Shown: positions 18,870 to 30,000, counted from the first letter of the stretch. The stretch is 64,000 nt of DNA from SB11 sp035906255 (GCA_035906255.1 JAMIFM010000013.1:32430-96429); one strand, 5' to 3'. Notes: generated by a model from the letters alone, not told the origin. A program made the numbers and translations.

Positions 18870-19481
18870 TTAAAGTGAAAAACCCATGAAACTTAAAAAG
18901 CCAAACGACATTAAGCCCACAATAATAAAGGTGATACCTAACCCTTTAAGGGGAGCGGGAACGTTTGAGTATTTTAGTTTTTCCCTAACGGCTGCAAGTG
19001 CTACAATGGCCAGCAACCAGCCCAACCCTGAGCCAAACCCGAAGGTAGTAGCTTCAACAAAGTTATAGGGGCGTTGAAGCATGAACAATGCACCACCCAA
19101 TATTGAGCAGTTTACCGCAATAAGGGGCAAAAATATACCTAATGAGTTGTATAGTGATGGCGACAGTTTTTCAACCGCCATTTCTGTAAGCTGTGTAAAT
19201 GCAGCAATTACAGAGATAAACACTATAAAGCTCAAAAAGCTAAGGTCAACCGTTGCAAATTTGGGGCTTATCCAAGCCATTGCTCCTTCGTTCAAAAAGT
19301 AGTTTTGCACCAGCCAGTTAATGGGGATGGTGAACCCTAATACAAATATTACCGCCATACCCAAACCAAAAGCGGTGGTTACTTTTTTAGATACGGCCAA
19401 ATAAGAGCACATACCCAAAAAGTAAGCAAAAATCATGTTATCTATAAAAACAGACTTTATAAACAGGTTTGCTAATTCCAT
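18870..19481 (-). CDS. nqrE: Na+-NQR subunit E
   Basis: A 203-residue membrane subunit with six predicted helices. NqrE and NqrD are inverted-topology homologues that together hold a membrane iron centre through conserved cysteines; here one such residue lies in YFLGMCSYLAVSK and another in AVNCSILGGALFM. It forms part of the sodium path. It lies 28 nt after nqrD. Confidence 0.97.
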   Translation of the reverse strand: MELANLFIKSVFIDNMIFAYFLGMCSYLAVSKKVTTAFGLGMAVIFVLGFTIPINWLVQNYFLNEGAMAWISPKFATVDLSFLSFIVFISVIAAFTQLTEMAVEKLSPSLYNSLGIFLPLIAVNCSILGGALFMLQRPYNFVEATTFGFGSGLGWLLAIVALAAVREKLKYSNVPAPLKGLGITFIIVGLMSFGFLSFMGFSL

Positions 19482-19509
19482 TTCTTTCTTCTTTTAATCG
19501 GGTTAAAAA

Positions 19510-20178
19510 TTAATCAGCTTCGGTATATCCGTTACGGGCACGTTGAGCCCAAATAAGAACACCTATTAATAAACAAGCTCCTGCGGGCATCATCAACACA
19601 CCGTTGCCTATAAAAGGAATACCTGCACTTTCAAATATTTTATACCCCCACAATGAACCTGAACCTAATAGTTCACGAACGAATGCAAGCGTTAATAATA
19701 TCGCTGAATAGCCTATACCATTACCAATACCATCTAAAAATGAAGGCCAAGGCTTGTTTGCCATTGCATAGGCTTCTAAACGACCCATTACAATACAGTT
19801 GGTAATAATAAGACCCACAAATACTGAAAGGCGTTTTGATACTTCAAAAGCGTAGGCTTTTAGTAATTCATCTACTAATATTACAAACAGTGATACCACT
19901 GCCAACTGAACAATGATACGAATACGTGAAGGAATGGTATTGCGCAGCATCGAAATGAACAGGTTTGAACATGCAGTTACAAACATCAAACCCAAGCACA
20001 TAAAAAAGGCCGGTTTCATTTGCACGGTTACTGCAAGAGAAGAACAAATACCCAATACCTGAACGGTTACAGGGTTGTTGTTATCCAACGGGTCTGTGAG
20101 AAGTTTGCGGTTTTTCTTTGAAAAAAGTCCTTCTTTCTTCTCAGCAGTTTTTTGTACGGTTAGTGTTTCAGTACTCAT
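19510..20178 (-). CDS. nqrD: Na+-NQR subunit D
   Basis: This 222-residue membrane subunit pairs with NqrE. Conserved cysteine motifs are VLGICSSLAVTVQ and ITNCIVMGRLEAY. The GNGIGYSAILLTLAFVRELL stretch is typical of the family. A soluble N-terminal extension of about 25 residues rich in Lys/Glu precedes the first helix. It starts 4 nt after the nqrC stop. Confidence 0.97.
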   Translation of the reverse strand: MSTETLTVQKTAEKKEGLFSKKNRKLLTDPLDNNNPVTVQVLGICSSLAVTVQMKPAFFMCLGLMFVTACSNLFISMLRNTIPSRIRIIVQLAVVSLFVILVDELLKAYAFEVSKRLSVFVGLIITNCIVMGRLEAYAMANKPWPSFLDGIGNGIGYSAILLTLAFVRELLGSGSLWGYKIFESAGIPFIGNGVLMMPAGACLLIGVLIWAQRARNGYTEAD

Positions 20179-20182
20179 ACAA

Positions 20183-20911
20183 TTATTTGGTTGCTGTGGG
20201 TTGTTGTTTACTTAATAAAAACTTCGAATACGCTTCTGTGTATTCTTTTACCATGGCATTAACACCTTTACCGGTAAGGGTGGCTCCGCTCATACCGTCC
20301 ACTTTGTGTGGCTGGTTATCATAATTGTTACCTTCCCCTTTTTGCATTTCAACACCCACAGGAGTTGTGCCGTCAAAAAGTGTTTTGCCTTTGTAGCGTC
20401 CGTAAACAGCTTCTTCGTCTTTAATACGGGCACCTAAGCCGGGGGTTTCTGCCTTGTGGTTAAAACTTACCCCGTTTATAGTATTACCGTCGCTTTTAAT
20501 AGATATGTATGATGAGATTACATCCCATAACCCTTTTCCAAAAGTGGGTACTACATAATATTCCACTACATTAGGGTCGGTTTCTGATGAAATTTCATAT
20601 ACGGGCAACTGACGGTCTTTAAGAGGTTTCTTATACTCTTTTTCAACGTTAATTGATGCGGCAGTTACACCTTCTATTTTATCGCCGTTAACATTAATTA
20701 CATATTCTTTTACCCTTGCGGCATATATCTTTTCAGGATTATCGCCTTTCTGCAAGGTCATAAATGTAGAAAGGATGTTCTTTTTCCTTTCCAACTCAAT
20801 CTGTGTATCCTGTGCAGGCTTCAACGCCATTTTAGCAATAGCCAGTGATACGCCGCACACTATGGTTAGGGCAATGGTATATAACAGGATGTATGTATTA
20901 GATCGTTGCAC
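20183..20911 (-). CDS. nqrC: Na+-NQR subunit C (covalent FMN)
   Basis: NqrC carries an FMN bound through a phosphoester to a threonine; the motif DGMSGATLTGKG near the C-terminus supplies that residue. The 242-residue protein has one N-terminal membrane helix and a periplasmic FMN domain. The start codon is GTG at 20911, lying 14 nt inside the end of nqrB, so translation is likely coupled; no closer ATG keeps the membrane helix. Confidence 0.97.
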   Translation of the reverse strand: MQRSNTYILLYTIALTIVCGVSLAIAKMALKPAQDTQIELERKKNILSTFMTLQKGDNPEKIYAARVKEYVINVNGDKIEGVTAASINVEKEYKKPLKDRQLPVYEISSETDPNVVEYYVVPTFGKGLWDVISSYISIKSDGNTINGVSFNHKAETPGLGARIKDEEAVYGRYKGKTLFDGTTPVGVEMQKGEGNNYDNQPHKVDGMSGATLTGKGVNAMVKEYTEAYSKFLLSKQQPTATK

Positions 20912-22073
20912 GGGCTAACCTCCTTTTCTTGTTTGCGTTTACTACAAAATAATCAATAAGCGGGGCAAATATGTTCATCAACAATATAGCCAACATCATC
21001 CCCTCAGGATATGCAGGGTTAAACACCCTGATAAGTACGCAGAATATGCCTATTAAGAAACCGTATATAAGTTTGCCTCTATCGGTTTGCGCTGCTGATA
21101 CGGGGTCGGTAGCCATATAAATTGCACCGAAAGCAAATCCGCCGATTACTAAGTGGTAATAAAAAGGCATTGCCATAAAATGGTTGGCCGATGGAGCCAA
21201 TGCGTTTAGTAATAAACCCATAGCCGCACCACCTGCAAAGGTTGAAAGCATAATGCGCCAGCTACCCACACCTGTAATGATAAGTATTGCTGCACCGATT
21301 AAACAGGCAAGTGTTGAGGTTTCACCAATAGAACCGGGTATAGCACCCATAAAGGCATCCCACGCACTGTAACCTAATTCTTTACCTTCAGCAGCGCGAG
21401 CCAAAATAGTAGCTCCGCTAAACCCGTCGGCAACCTCGGCACGGTTGGCAGTAAACCAAATATATTCTTGGTCGCTGCGGTATTCACCTGCCATGTATGC
21501 GGGGTAAGCAAAAAACAAGAATACACGCGCAGTAAGTGCGGGGTTCAACAAGTTCATACCCGTTCCGCCAAATACCTCTTTACCTATTATAACGGCAAAT
21601 GCAGTACCTATTGCTACCATCCACAAAGGTATAGTGGGCGGCAAACACAAGGGTATAAGCATACCTGTAACCAAAAAGCCTTCGTTTACCTTGTGGCCTT
21701 TTATCTGGCAAAAGAAAAACTCAATACCTAAGCCCACGCCGTATGAAACAATAACTATTGGCAATACTTGCAATAAACCAAAACCAAAACAATCTAATAA
21801 TGATGCTTCGGCGGCTTTGCCTATGGCCAAATAATGCTGGTAGCCTGTGTTCCACAAACCAAACAGCAATACAGGCATCATGGCTATTACCACGGTGAAC
21901 ATGGTACGTTTCAAATCAACCCCGTCACGAATGTGTGAACCGTTGTGGGTGGTTTCGCCGGGTACAAAAAGGAAGGTTTCAGTAGCATCAAAGGTTGAGT
22001 GCAACCAATGAAACTTTCCCCCTTTTTGAAAATTCGGCCTTATTTTATCTAATTGTTTATGAAGAAACTTCAT
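20898..22073 (-). CDS. nqrB: Na+-NQR subunit B (covalent FMN, riboflavin, quinone/Na+ path)
   Basis: This 391-residue subunit has about ten membrane helices and is the main sodium-translocating part of the enzyme. The covalent FMN threonine lies in DGFSGATILARA. The N-terminus (MKFLHKQLDKIRPNFQKGGK) is characteristic. It is a homologue of RnfD, but the presence of nqrA and nqrF and no rnfB/C makes NQR certain. Confidence 0.98.
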   Translation of the reverse strand: MKFLHKQLDKIRPNFQKGGKFHWLHSTFDATETFLFVPGETTHNGSHIRDGVDLKRTMFTVVIAMMPVLLFGLWNTGYQHYLAIGKAAEASLLDCFGFGLLQVLPIVIVSYGVGLGIEFFFCQIKGHKVNEGFLVTGMLIPLCLPPTIPLWMVAIGTAFAVIIGKEVFGGTGMNLLNPALTARVFLFFAYPAYMAGEYRSDQEYIWFTANRAEVADGFSGATILARAAEGKELGYSAWDAFMGAIPGSIGETSTLACLIGAAILIITGVGSWRIMLSTFAGGAAMGLLLNALAPSANHFMAMPFYYHLVIGGFAFGAIYMATDPVSAAQTDRGKLIYGFLIGIFCVLIRVFNPAYPEGMMLAILLMNIFAPLIDYFVVNANKKRRLARATI

Positions 22074-22103
22074 CGCGTGATATAACTTACTTCAAATGAA
22101 TAA

Positions 22104-23459
22104 TTAACCTTCTTTTTCTAATACTGCCAAGCCTTGGCGGATAAGTTGCTGTATAGGCATTTTTGAGGTGCAAACAAATTCGCACAATGCCATATCTTCC
22201 TCATCCAACTCAAGCAAACCAAGCGATTCCATTGCCTCAAGGTCGTTGGCCAATATAGCCTTCAACAAGTATTGGGGCAGTATATCCATTGGCAATACTT
22301 TTTCGTATTCACCTGTAACAACCAACGCCCGTTCTTCGCCGTGCATATTGGTGTTTACCTTGTATTTTTTGTTGGGTGTGAGGTACGAAAGGAAGGTTTT
22401 TGAAATACTTGGGCGTGAATATGTGGGTATTAACCAACCCAAAAACTCAGGGTCTTCACCTTCAGGGATTACTGTTATTTGGCGGTCGTAGAAACCTAAA
22501 TAACCGTTTGCCCCGATTTTTGAACCTGTAAGCACATTACCGCTGATTATGCGGTTACTACCGCTCGCTGTGTTGCCGTTTATCAAGGTTTCAATACAAG
22601 CCCCCGCTTTCATTGTATAATACTTGCGGGCACTTTCGTTTACTTCCGAACCGGTAAGAGCTATGGTACGGTCGGCTTCGTATTTTCCTTCTTTAAACAA
22701 CTTACCAATGTTGGCAACGTCTTCAGGGTTAATCGTCCAAACTACATCGCCTTTGCTAATGGGCGCAATGTGATGTATTTGCACACCCACGTTACCCGCA
22801 GGGTGCGGTCCGCTAACGTTAGCTGTTTCAACATCTTTGGCATTAGTGTATGCACTGCAAGCTTGTACACCGGCTTTTAGGCTAAGGAATATTTTACCCG
22901 TAGTAAGTTTTTTAAGCGCGTTGATACCCCATTGAAAATCTTCATCCCTGCCTTTTAAAATATAATTATAGTCAGGGGCAAGCGGACTACTGTCGAACCC
23001 TGAAATAAAGATATTTTTCGGGGTTTCAGCAGGATTTGCAATTTTGGTAAACGGACGCTGTTTAATGGTTGCCCAAGCACCGCTGTTTAGCAATGTTTGT
23101 TTAACAATTGCTGCATCCATGTGGCCGGGGTTACCCATTGCAAATTGCTCGTAAGCCATTTTGCTGTCGGCAAGGATTTTTATCTCCAAAATAGCCCTTT
23201 TTGCACCACGGTTAATTTCAATTACTTCACCGCTAACGGGCGCTGTAATCATAACTTCGGGCATTTCTTTGATAAAAAACAAGGGGGTTCCTGCTTTTAC
23301 TTCTACCCCTACTTCAACTTTAAGTTTTGGGGACAGGCCAACAAAATCAGTGGGTTTTACTGAGTACGTTTGAGGTGCATTGAAACTGCCTGTGTTGGCG
23401 GATACGTCACCTACCAGTTTAATGTCGTACCCTTTTTTGAGTTTTATTGTTTTACTCAT
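22104..23459 (-). CDS. nqrA: Na+-NQR subunit A
   Basis: NqrA is the soluble cytoplasmic subunit implicated in ubiquinone binding. I start it at the ATG at 23459 (MSKTIKLKKGYDIKLVG), giving 451 residues, the usual family length; an upstream in-frame extension to 23579 would run through the candidate promoter and has no family similarity. It contains the barrel-sandwich region (KAGTPLFFIKEMPEVMITAP) typical of the family. It is the first gene of nqrABCDEF. Confidence 0.97.
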   Translation of the reverse strand: MSKTIKLKKGYDIKLVGDVSANTGSFNAPQTYSVKPTDFVGLSPKLKVEVGVEVKAGTPLFFIKEMPEVMITAPVSGEVIEINRGAKRAILEIKILADSKMAYEQFAMGNPGHMDAAIVKQTLLNSGAWATIKQRPFTKIANPAETPKNIFISGFDSSPLAPDYNYILKGRDEDFQWGINALKKLTTGKIFLSLKAGVQACSAYTNAKDVETANVSGPHPAGNVGVQIHHIAPISKGDVVWTINPEDVANIGKLFKEGKYEADRTIALTGSEVNESARKYYTMKAGACIETLINGNTASGSNRIISGNVLTGSKIGANGYLGFYDRQITVIPEGEDPEFLGWLIPTYSRPSISKTFLSYLTPNKKYKVNTNMHGEERALVVTGEYEKVLPMDILPQYLLKAILANDLEAMESLGLLELDEEDMALCEFVCTSKMPIQQLIRQGLAVLEKEG

Positions 23460-23537
23460 GAGCGTATTACCAAGTAGCTGCCTTGTAAAGGCAAACCGAT
23501 GATAAAATAAATATTTGCGGTTAATTTTTAACCGAGA

Positions 23538-23566
23538 CAAATCTAATAAAATTTTAATACGAACAA
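23538..23566 (-). promoter_or_regulatory. candidate promoter of the nqr operon
   Basis: On the minus strand TTG (23564-23566), an 18-nt spacer and TAGATTTG (23538-23545) fit the Bacteroidota -33 / -7 elements. The transcript would have a leader of about 70 nt before nqrA. Confidence 0.6.
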
Positions 23567-23652
23567 CTTTTTTTGCCAATAAACGTGCAAGTTTTTAGCC
23601 CGTTTTGCACAATAAATTTCAAGTTGTTAAAAAAGAGAAAGTTATGATTTTG

Positions 23653-24291
23653 TTAATGCACAATTACCACTTTAGTGCCCACTTTCACTAAGCTGTATAT
23701 TTCGTTTATATCAGCGGTTTTAAGCGATACACACCCCAAAGTCCAATTTATCCCTTGGTCAATAATACGGTCGTCTTTATCGGGTACCCCGTGTATGCCC
23801 ACTTCCCCGCCAATTCGGGCATTTTTAGGTATTTCACCCTTCTTCTTCCGGGCTTCAAATTTTTTTCTGCTCTCGTCATTAGGGTAATCAAACCAAATAA
23901 ACTTACTCCAGCTTTTGTGGGGATATTTGCTTTGTATTTTAAAAGTCCCTTCGGGCGTGCATCCGTCGCCTTCTTGTTTTTTATCATTAACAGGGTCAAA
24001 CCCAAGCACCACAGGATAACCTTTTACAACCACTTCACCAATCTTCAATTGAAGCAGATAGCTGCCTTTACTTACTTTAATAAAAATCTTTGATTTATCC
24101 AGCTTCAACGAGTCAATAACACGTTGTGCAGTACGGTGGTAGTTGATATAAATACTATCACCCTGTGCTACTCTTGCATTGCCTGTTTTTGAATGGGTAC
24201 CTGCGTTGGTAGTGCAACCTGCCGCGTATAATACAAACGTTGCAAAAACTATCCTGATTATCATATTGATATATGAACGCATCAAACTCAT
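23653..24291 (-). CDS. L,D-transpeptidase (YkuD) lipoprotein
   Basis: This 212-residue protein has a lipoprotein signal (FATFVLYAAGC). The YkuD catalytic domain spans about residues 55-210 and has the histidine in GEVGIHGVP and the nucleophilic cysteine in NWTLGCVSLK. Such enzymes make 3-3 peptidoglycan cross-links or attach proteins to peptides in the periplasm. Three in-frame ATGs lie near the start (24291, 24282, 24264); all keep the lipobox, and the last gives the most compact signal peptide. It appears monocistronic. Confidence 0.92.
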   Translation of the reverse strand: MSLMRSYINMIIRIVFATFVLYAAGCTTNAGTHSKTGNARVAQGDSIYINYHRTAQRVIDSLKLDKSKIFIKVSKGSYLLQLKIGEVVVKGYPVVLGFDPVNDKKQEGDGCTPEGTFKIQSKYPHKSWSKFIWFDYPNDESRKKFEARKKKGEIPKNARIGGEVGIHGVPDKDDRIIDQGINWTLGCVSLKTADINEIYSLVKVGTKVVIVH

Positions 24292-24387
24292 AAAGATTGT
24301 GAATATTTAACATCAAGCCATTGACCAACAAAACAATATAAAACAACGTCTGTTTATACAAATGATCATAGGCTTAATATTTTGTTG

Positions 24388-24418
24388 AACCGGGAGTGTC
24401 GGGATGATAGTCCCGGTT
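24388..24418 (-). terminator. possible terminator of the DUF1015 gene
   Basis: Eight-base arms AACCGGGA / TCCCGGTT flank a 15-nt loop just after the DUF1015 stop. The following minus-strand sequence is only moderately T-rich, so the call is tentative. Confidence 0.5.
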
Positions 24419-24426
24419 TACTTTTA

Positions 24427-25665
24427 TTACACCTCGTGAATTAAAAGCCCTGTACGGAGTTTCGGCTCAAACCAAGTTGATTTGGGGGGCATTACCAATC
24501 CCTTATCAGCTACTGCAATCACCTCTTCAATTTTTGTAGGATATAATGAAAATGCCAGTGCATAATCACCGTTATCCACCAACTCCTGCAAGCGGCTGAT
24601 ACCTTTTGTACCATCTATAAACGATAGGCGGTCATCCGTTTTGCTGTCTTGTATGCCCAAAATGGGTTTCAGTATGTGGTTTTCAAGTATTGATACATCA
24701 AGATTACCCAGCACATCACCCGCTTCGGTTTCTTGCTTGTAATCAAGACCATACCATTTCCCTTCCATATACATCCCAAACTGAAAGTTTTTCTTTTTCA
24801 CCCGCAACTTAGCACGGCCAATTTCATACAGGTCAAAATCAACTTTTAATTTCTCAAAAAACTCTTCTTTGCTAAGGCCGCCAAGGTTTTTAACCAATCG
24901 GTTAAACTCAAATACCTTTATCTTATCGGCGGGTATCATATAAGCCAAAAAGTAACAACAAGCATCGTTAGCATTTGCGCCTTTTTCGCGTTGCATTTCG
25001 CAATACCTTGCCGCCGATGCTGTGCGGTGGTGTCCGTCGGCAATATATAAATCGCCTGCTGCATCCATATTTTGGCTAATGCTTTGTACAGCATCGGCAT
25101 TGTTTATCACCCACAGGCGGTGCTGCAAACCTTCATCGCTGGTAAAATCATATTCAGGCTTAAAAGCAGTAGTTTCCACCACCAGTTGGTCGTACCACTC
25201 CCCTGCCTCAAACGTAAGCAACACAGGCTCGCCTACTGCTTTCACATACTCAACGTGATGCACCAATCCCATTTCTTTTTTGGTAAGGGTGTGTTCGTGC
25301 TTTTTTATGTGGTTGTTCAGGTAATCTTCAACCGAAGCTAAGCCTACAATACCGTTATATACAATATGACGTATGTTATCAGTAATTTGATGAAGATAAA
25401 ACGCGGGGCGGTTATCTTTTTGCAGCACGCCCTCACCCATTAATAATTCGAGTCTTTTACGCGCTATTGGAAAATGCTTTTCGGGTATTCGTTCAGGGTC
25501 GCTAAAATTAAGGTGGGGTTTCACAACGTGCAGGTACGAGTATTCGTTCCTTGCCATTATTTCGCGGCTAATGTGGTTGTGGTTGGTATCGTAGCTGCGG
25601 CTGCTTACAACCTGCGCCAAATCAGGGCGCGGACGTAAGGCTTTAAAGGGTATAACTTTTGCCAA
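24427..25665 (-). CDS. DUF1015 family protein
   Basis: This 412-residue soluble protein matches the DUF1015 family through its N-terminus (VIPFKALRPRPDLA) and the IADGHHRTASAARY motif near residue 215. In many Bacteroidota the family is next to serine biosynthesis genes (serC, serA), but neither is present here. The catalytic role is not known. Translation appears to begin at a TTG (25665); the conserved PFKALRP segment starts 4 residues later, so no downstream ATG is acceptable. Confidence 0.88.
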   Translation of the reverse strand: MAKVIPFKALRPRPDLAQVVSSRSYDTNHNHISREIMARNEYSYLHVVKPHLNFSDPERIPEKHFPIARKRLELLMGEGVLQKDNRPAFYLHQITDNIRHIVYNGIVGLASVEDYLNNHIKKHEHTLTKKEMGLVHHVEYVKAVGEPVLLTFEAGEWYDQLVVETTAFKPEYDFTSDEGLQHRLWVINNADAVQSISQNMDAAGDLYIADGHHRTASAARYCEMQREKGANANDACCYFLAYMIPADKIKVFEFNRLVKNLGGLSKEEFFEKLKVDFDLYEIGRAKLRVKKKNFQFGMYMEGKWYGLDYKQETEAGDVLGNLDVSILENHILKPILGIQDSKTDDRLSFIDGTKGISRLQELVDNGDYALAFSLYPTKIEEVIAVADKGLVMPPKSTWFEPKLRTGLLIHEV

Positions 25666-25828
25666 ATCTGTAATCGGTTTTCGGGGTGCTAATTTATACC
25701 TTGTCGGGCAATTTTTTTGCGATAGTAACTCCTATTTTAATCAACCCTGTGGGGAATAAACCCCAACATAGTTGATAATAGATTAGTGCAATTAATCATT
25801 AGTAACTAATCACCAAACACTAACACCA

Positions 25829-26161
25829 TTATTTAATGCCGCTTTCTTTCTTGCTCAGTTCCTCAAGCACCCTATCAATAATAGCTTCAAACTCCTTGGG
25901 GTTGCTTTGATAGTAGTTGTATGATTTCATAAACTCTTCGCGCGATATTTGATGGGTACGGTACACCTCATCATACAATACAGGAGCCATCAGTTTAGCC
26001 GAATCGGCAAAAATACCCACAGTACGCAGCCTTCCTTCAGCAATATGTATATCGGTATAAACTGCTACCATTTTTTCTTTATCCAAAATGCCTTCGGGTG
26101 TATTTTTGCACCCAACTAAAACAATGGCAAAAGCTAATATTGCAGCAATGTGTTTAACCAT
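25829..26161 (-). CDS. DUF4296 lipoprotein
   Basis: A 110-residue lipoprotein (LVGCKN lipobox) of a family restricted to Bacteroidota. The conserved part is DKEKMVAVYTDIHIAEGRL followed by a helical region containing YNYYQSNPKEF. It is divergent to yggS with only 29 nt between the start codons, so the promoters must overlap. Function unknown. Confidence 0.85.
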   Translation of the reverse strand: MVKHIAAILAFAIVLVGCKNTPEGILDKEKMVAVYTDIHIAEGRLRTVGIFADSAKLMAPVLYDEVYRTHQISREEFMKSYNYYQSNPKEFEAIIDRVLEELSKKESGIK

Positions 26162-26190
26162 GCTGCAATATTAGCAACTATAATTCCAAA

Positions 26191-26853
26191 ATGAGTATAG
26201 CACAAAATTTAACCCTGATAAAAAGCCAATTACCCCCGCGTGTGAAACTGGTGGCTGTTTCAAAATTTAAACCTGTGGCCGATATACAAGAGGCGTATAA
26301 TGCCGGGCAACGGGCTTTTGGTGAAAACCGTGTGCAGGAGCTGGCCGATAAACAACCCCAATTGCCTACTGATATTGAGTGGCACATGATTGGCCACTTG
26401 CAAAGCAACAAAATAAAATACATGGCTCCTTTTGTGCATTTGATACACGGGGTTGACAGTCTTAAACTGCTGCAAGAAATTGATAAACAAGCCCAAAAAG
26501 CAGGGCGGGTACTAAACTGCTTACTGCAAATACACATTGCCCAAGAAGACACTAAGTTTGGTTTTAGCAAAACCGAGGTGATTGAAATGCTGAACAGCGA
26601 GGCGTTTAACAAGTTAACCAACGTGCAGGTTTGCGGGGTAATGGGGATGGCTACTATGACGGATGATGAGGCTTTGGTGCGTGCTGAGTTTAGAGAACTT
26701 AAGCATCTTTTTGATGAACTTAAAAGCACCTATTTCACTCAAAAACAAACCTTTAAAGAAATCAGTATGGGCATGAGCGGCGATTACCGCATTGCAGTTG
26801 AAGAGGGCAGTACTATTGTGCGCATCGGTTCATCTGTTTTTGGGAGCAGGTAA
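26191..26853 (+). CDS. yggS: YggS/PLPBP family pyridoxal-phosphate homeostasis protein
   Basis: This 220-residue single-domain PLP-binding TIM barrel has the cofactor lysine in LVAVSKFKP, the conserved FGENRVQELADK and WHMIGHLQSNK segments, and the phosphate-binding SMGMSGDYRIAVEEGST near the end. Family members hold PLP and maintain vitamin B6 and amino-acid balance; they have no known enzymatic turnover. Confidence 0.95.
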   Translation: MSIAQNLTLIKSQLPPRVKLVAVSKFKPVADIQEAYNAGQRAFGENRVQELADKQPQLPTDIEWHMIGHLQSNKIKYMAPFVHLIHGVDSLKLLQEIDKQAQKAGRVLNCLLQIHIAQEDTKFGFSKTEVIEMLNSEAFNKLTNVQVCGVMGMATMTDDEALVRAEFRELKHLFDELKSTYFTQKQTFKEISMGMSGDYRIAVEEGSTIVRIGSSVFGSR

Positions 26854-27051
26854 CTAATAATCACTTAACATTTTTTTGCTAACCGCTACATCAAAAATCC
26901 GTTGGCTCATATAAAACTTGTCTTTATAATTTTAAAAACCGTTTTATCTTTACCCGCAATAATTTTATTTAAGAGCTAGTTCAAAGTCTGCTATAACTTG
27001 TTTTAGTTCCGTCAACACACAAAAAATAAACCTCTTTTAGCTCTTAGCTAA

Positions 27052-30000
27052 TTGCGGTATTTGGTTTTGAAGTTTATACCTGCATATATCATTTCACTAC
27101 TATTGCTGCTCAGCATAAGCGGGGTTGTAAAGGGGCAGTATTACAATACTAAAAAGTACACAATTGATAATAGTGCCGCCGAGGGTAATATATTGCAAGT
27201 GCAGCAGGATGCCAACGGTGCCATGTGGTGGGTAAATGATGAAGCCTTTACACGCTTTAACGGGATAACCTATCAAAACATCCCATACGGTAAATTTGCA
27301 GCCCCCTACCAACACGTTTTACCTTATACTGATGAAGACGGACATCTTTGGCTTTGTCTTTCTACCGATAAAAAGACGGATGTTTTTGAATGGAGAAACA
27401 ACGTTTGGGAAAAAATCACTTCGCTGGTTATTGATATGGGCGAATATCCCGGATACTTTTTCGGTTCATACCAAAACAACAGTCCTTATATTACTATCGC
27501 CACACGCCACCGTGTGCTATCATGGACTAATAATAACTGGGAAGAGTTGCCTTTGGATACTGAGGAAGAGATAAAACAAATAACCTCAATCGGCCAAATT
27601 GCTTATTTACGCACAAGTAGTGCTATTTATAAGTTAATTGTTGGTAAACCACCCTATAAACTTGAGCTTGACCAAGACATTGTTTTACAAATAACTGATT
27701 TTAATTTGTATGCAAACCCTTGGAAGCAAAACAATGAGCCTGAACTTTGGATACTAAGCAATAACCTTATAGGTGCTATAAGTAACAACACCCTTAAAGT
27801 ATCAAAACTGTTTGACAATAAGTTTTACCATTTTACACAACTGCGCAGCAACGGTGCCGGAAAAGTGTATTTGCTTGATACTACTAATGCAGTTTGGCAA
27901 TTAGAAGGGGCTGAGAGCAACTTCGTTCCGGTTGAAGGCATTGGCTTAGGAACAAATGAAAATATAAATCAACTGTTTACCGACCGCGAGAATAATCTTT
28001 GGTTAGCTACCGAAGACGGCTTGATAAAAACCACCAGCCAAAGCATTAATTTTTTAGGTAAGCAAAAGGGGCTTGGCAGCTTGCCCATACAAGCAGTTGC
28101 AGCATGGGGCAACAAAATACTTGCGGCGGGTCCAAAAGGCATAAGCGTTGTTGAAAACAGCAAAGTAATTGCCTATTATCCTTTTGAAGAAGGGCTTAAA
28201 AACCCACGCCATCGTATTACCCAATTGTGGGCCGATAGTGCCGGAAATACTTGGCTGCTAAGCAGCACGCAAGGACTTTGGTACGGTGCTGAAGGAAAAC
28301 TTTTTACGAAGGTGCAGGGCAATGCCCGTTTGCTTACGTTTGCGGTATTACCCGACTATAAAATTATTGCGGCCAGCGAGGCAGGATTGTTTGAAGCTTC
28401 GCCTGCCGGATTAAAATTAATATCTTCTTTTCAGGACAGGATTGTACCTAAAAAAATAGTTTGGCACAACGATGAGATTGTAGTACTGAGCGATAAGGGT
28501 TTATACAGACTGAACAAAGGTAAATGGAAAAAAATAACAGATGAAACCGGAGGAGATTTTTCGGTTGCAGCTTATGCCTTTTATCCTGTATATCAAAACT
28601 TAGGGATTGTGGGTACTGAAAACGGCATTTACTACCTGAAAGAGTTTGATGTTATGCCCTATGATACCACAAGCCTTTGGAGTAATAAACCTTATTACGG
28701 TATTGCGGTAGATAAAAATGGGGCGGTATGGCTGGCTTCTGACACGGGTGTAGTGGTTATGGACAGAAAATCAGACCCTAAACTTTTTACCTACAGGGGA
28801 TTACAATTTAAAGAAAGTACGGCCTGCCCTATTATTACGGGTGGAAGCGGCGATATTTGGGTAGCCATGCGCACGGGGCTTATGGTGTATCAACCTGATT
28901 ACGATAACCAGATTATTAAGAAACCTGTTATCCGAATCAACAGATTAGAATCGCGGGAGCTTTCTACCACTGCTTTACCGGCATCGCTGTCTATTGAACT
29001 TGCCAGCGACGATAACGATGTTACTTTTTATTTTGACGCTAACAGTTTTATTGACGAGGATAAGAACAAGGTATTATATAAGCTGGAAGGCTTGATGGAA
29101 AAATGGGAGGAAATTCCACACATTACCTCTGATGCCATCAGTTTTAAAAACCTGCCGCCCGGAAAATATGTGCTAAAAATACAGCTAATAAATGCAGGGG
29201 GCATTGCCAGCGATGTGGTTTCCAGCCCTGTTATACATATCAGCAAGCCGTTTTATAACCAGTGGTGGTTTTATGCGTCAGTAATTGCTGCATTCTTTGC
29301 CATTTCGTTTGCCATATTTTATCTATACAGCCAAAAGAAATTTGAAAGCGACCTTATTCTTGAGGTGGATAAGCGCAGCAGAGAATTACGCTCATCCGAA
29401 GAACGTTTCCGCTCATTGTGGGAAAACACTTCTGATGCATTGGCATTGTACACCCTGCGAGGCGACATTATCTTATACAATGATACTTTTTTGCAGTTTT
29501 TAGGCCGTACAGACGATGTTGCAGGCCGCAAAATTTTTGATGTGTTGGATACTGGCGATAGCGGGTTTGATAAAGTCGGCTTTAGGCAACAGCTTGAATT
29601 GCAACAACTGAAACCCCAGTTTGAGCTTCACACCCTGAATAATGGTGAAGAAACTGTGCTTGAGTTTTCAAACAGTTATATACAGTTACCCAATGAGAAA
29701 TCGTGGGTGATGTTATCGCTTATCAGAAACATTACCCAACGTAAACAAACCGAAGACAATCTTATAAAAGCTAAGGATGAAGCCGAACAAGCATCAAGAA
29801 TAAAGAGTGCTTTTTTGGCTACCATGAGTCACGAAATACGCACCCCGCTGAATGCTATTATAGGCATGAGTTCAGTAATGGGCACTACCCGTTTAAATGA
29901 TGAGCAGCAAAACTATGTGAATGCCATAAAAACAAGTAGTGATTCTTTACTATCTTTGGTGAATAACATCCTTGATTTTTCTAAAATAGAAGCGGGTATG

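Noticed and set aside
23459..23579. 40-residue N-terminal extension of nqrA
   Set aside because: It spans the candidate promoter, is basic and unlike NqrA, and family proteins begin at MSKTIKLKKGYDI.
26178..26729. Minus-strand open frame of 183 codons opposite yggS
   Set aside because: yggS is a clear conserved family on the plus strand; the antisense frame is Ser/Cys-rich and has no recognisable domain.
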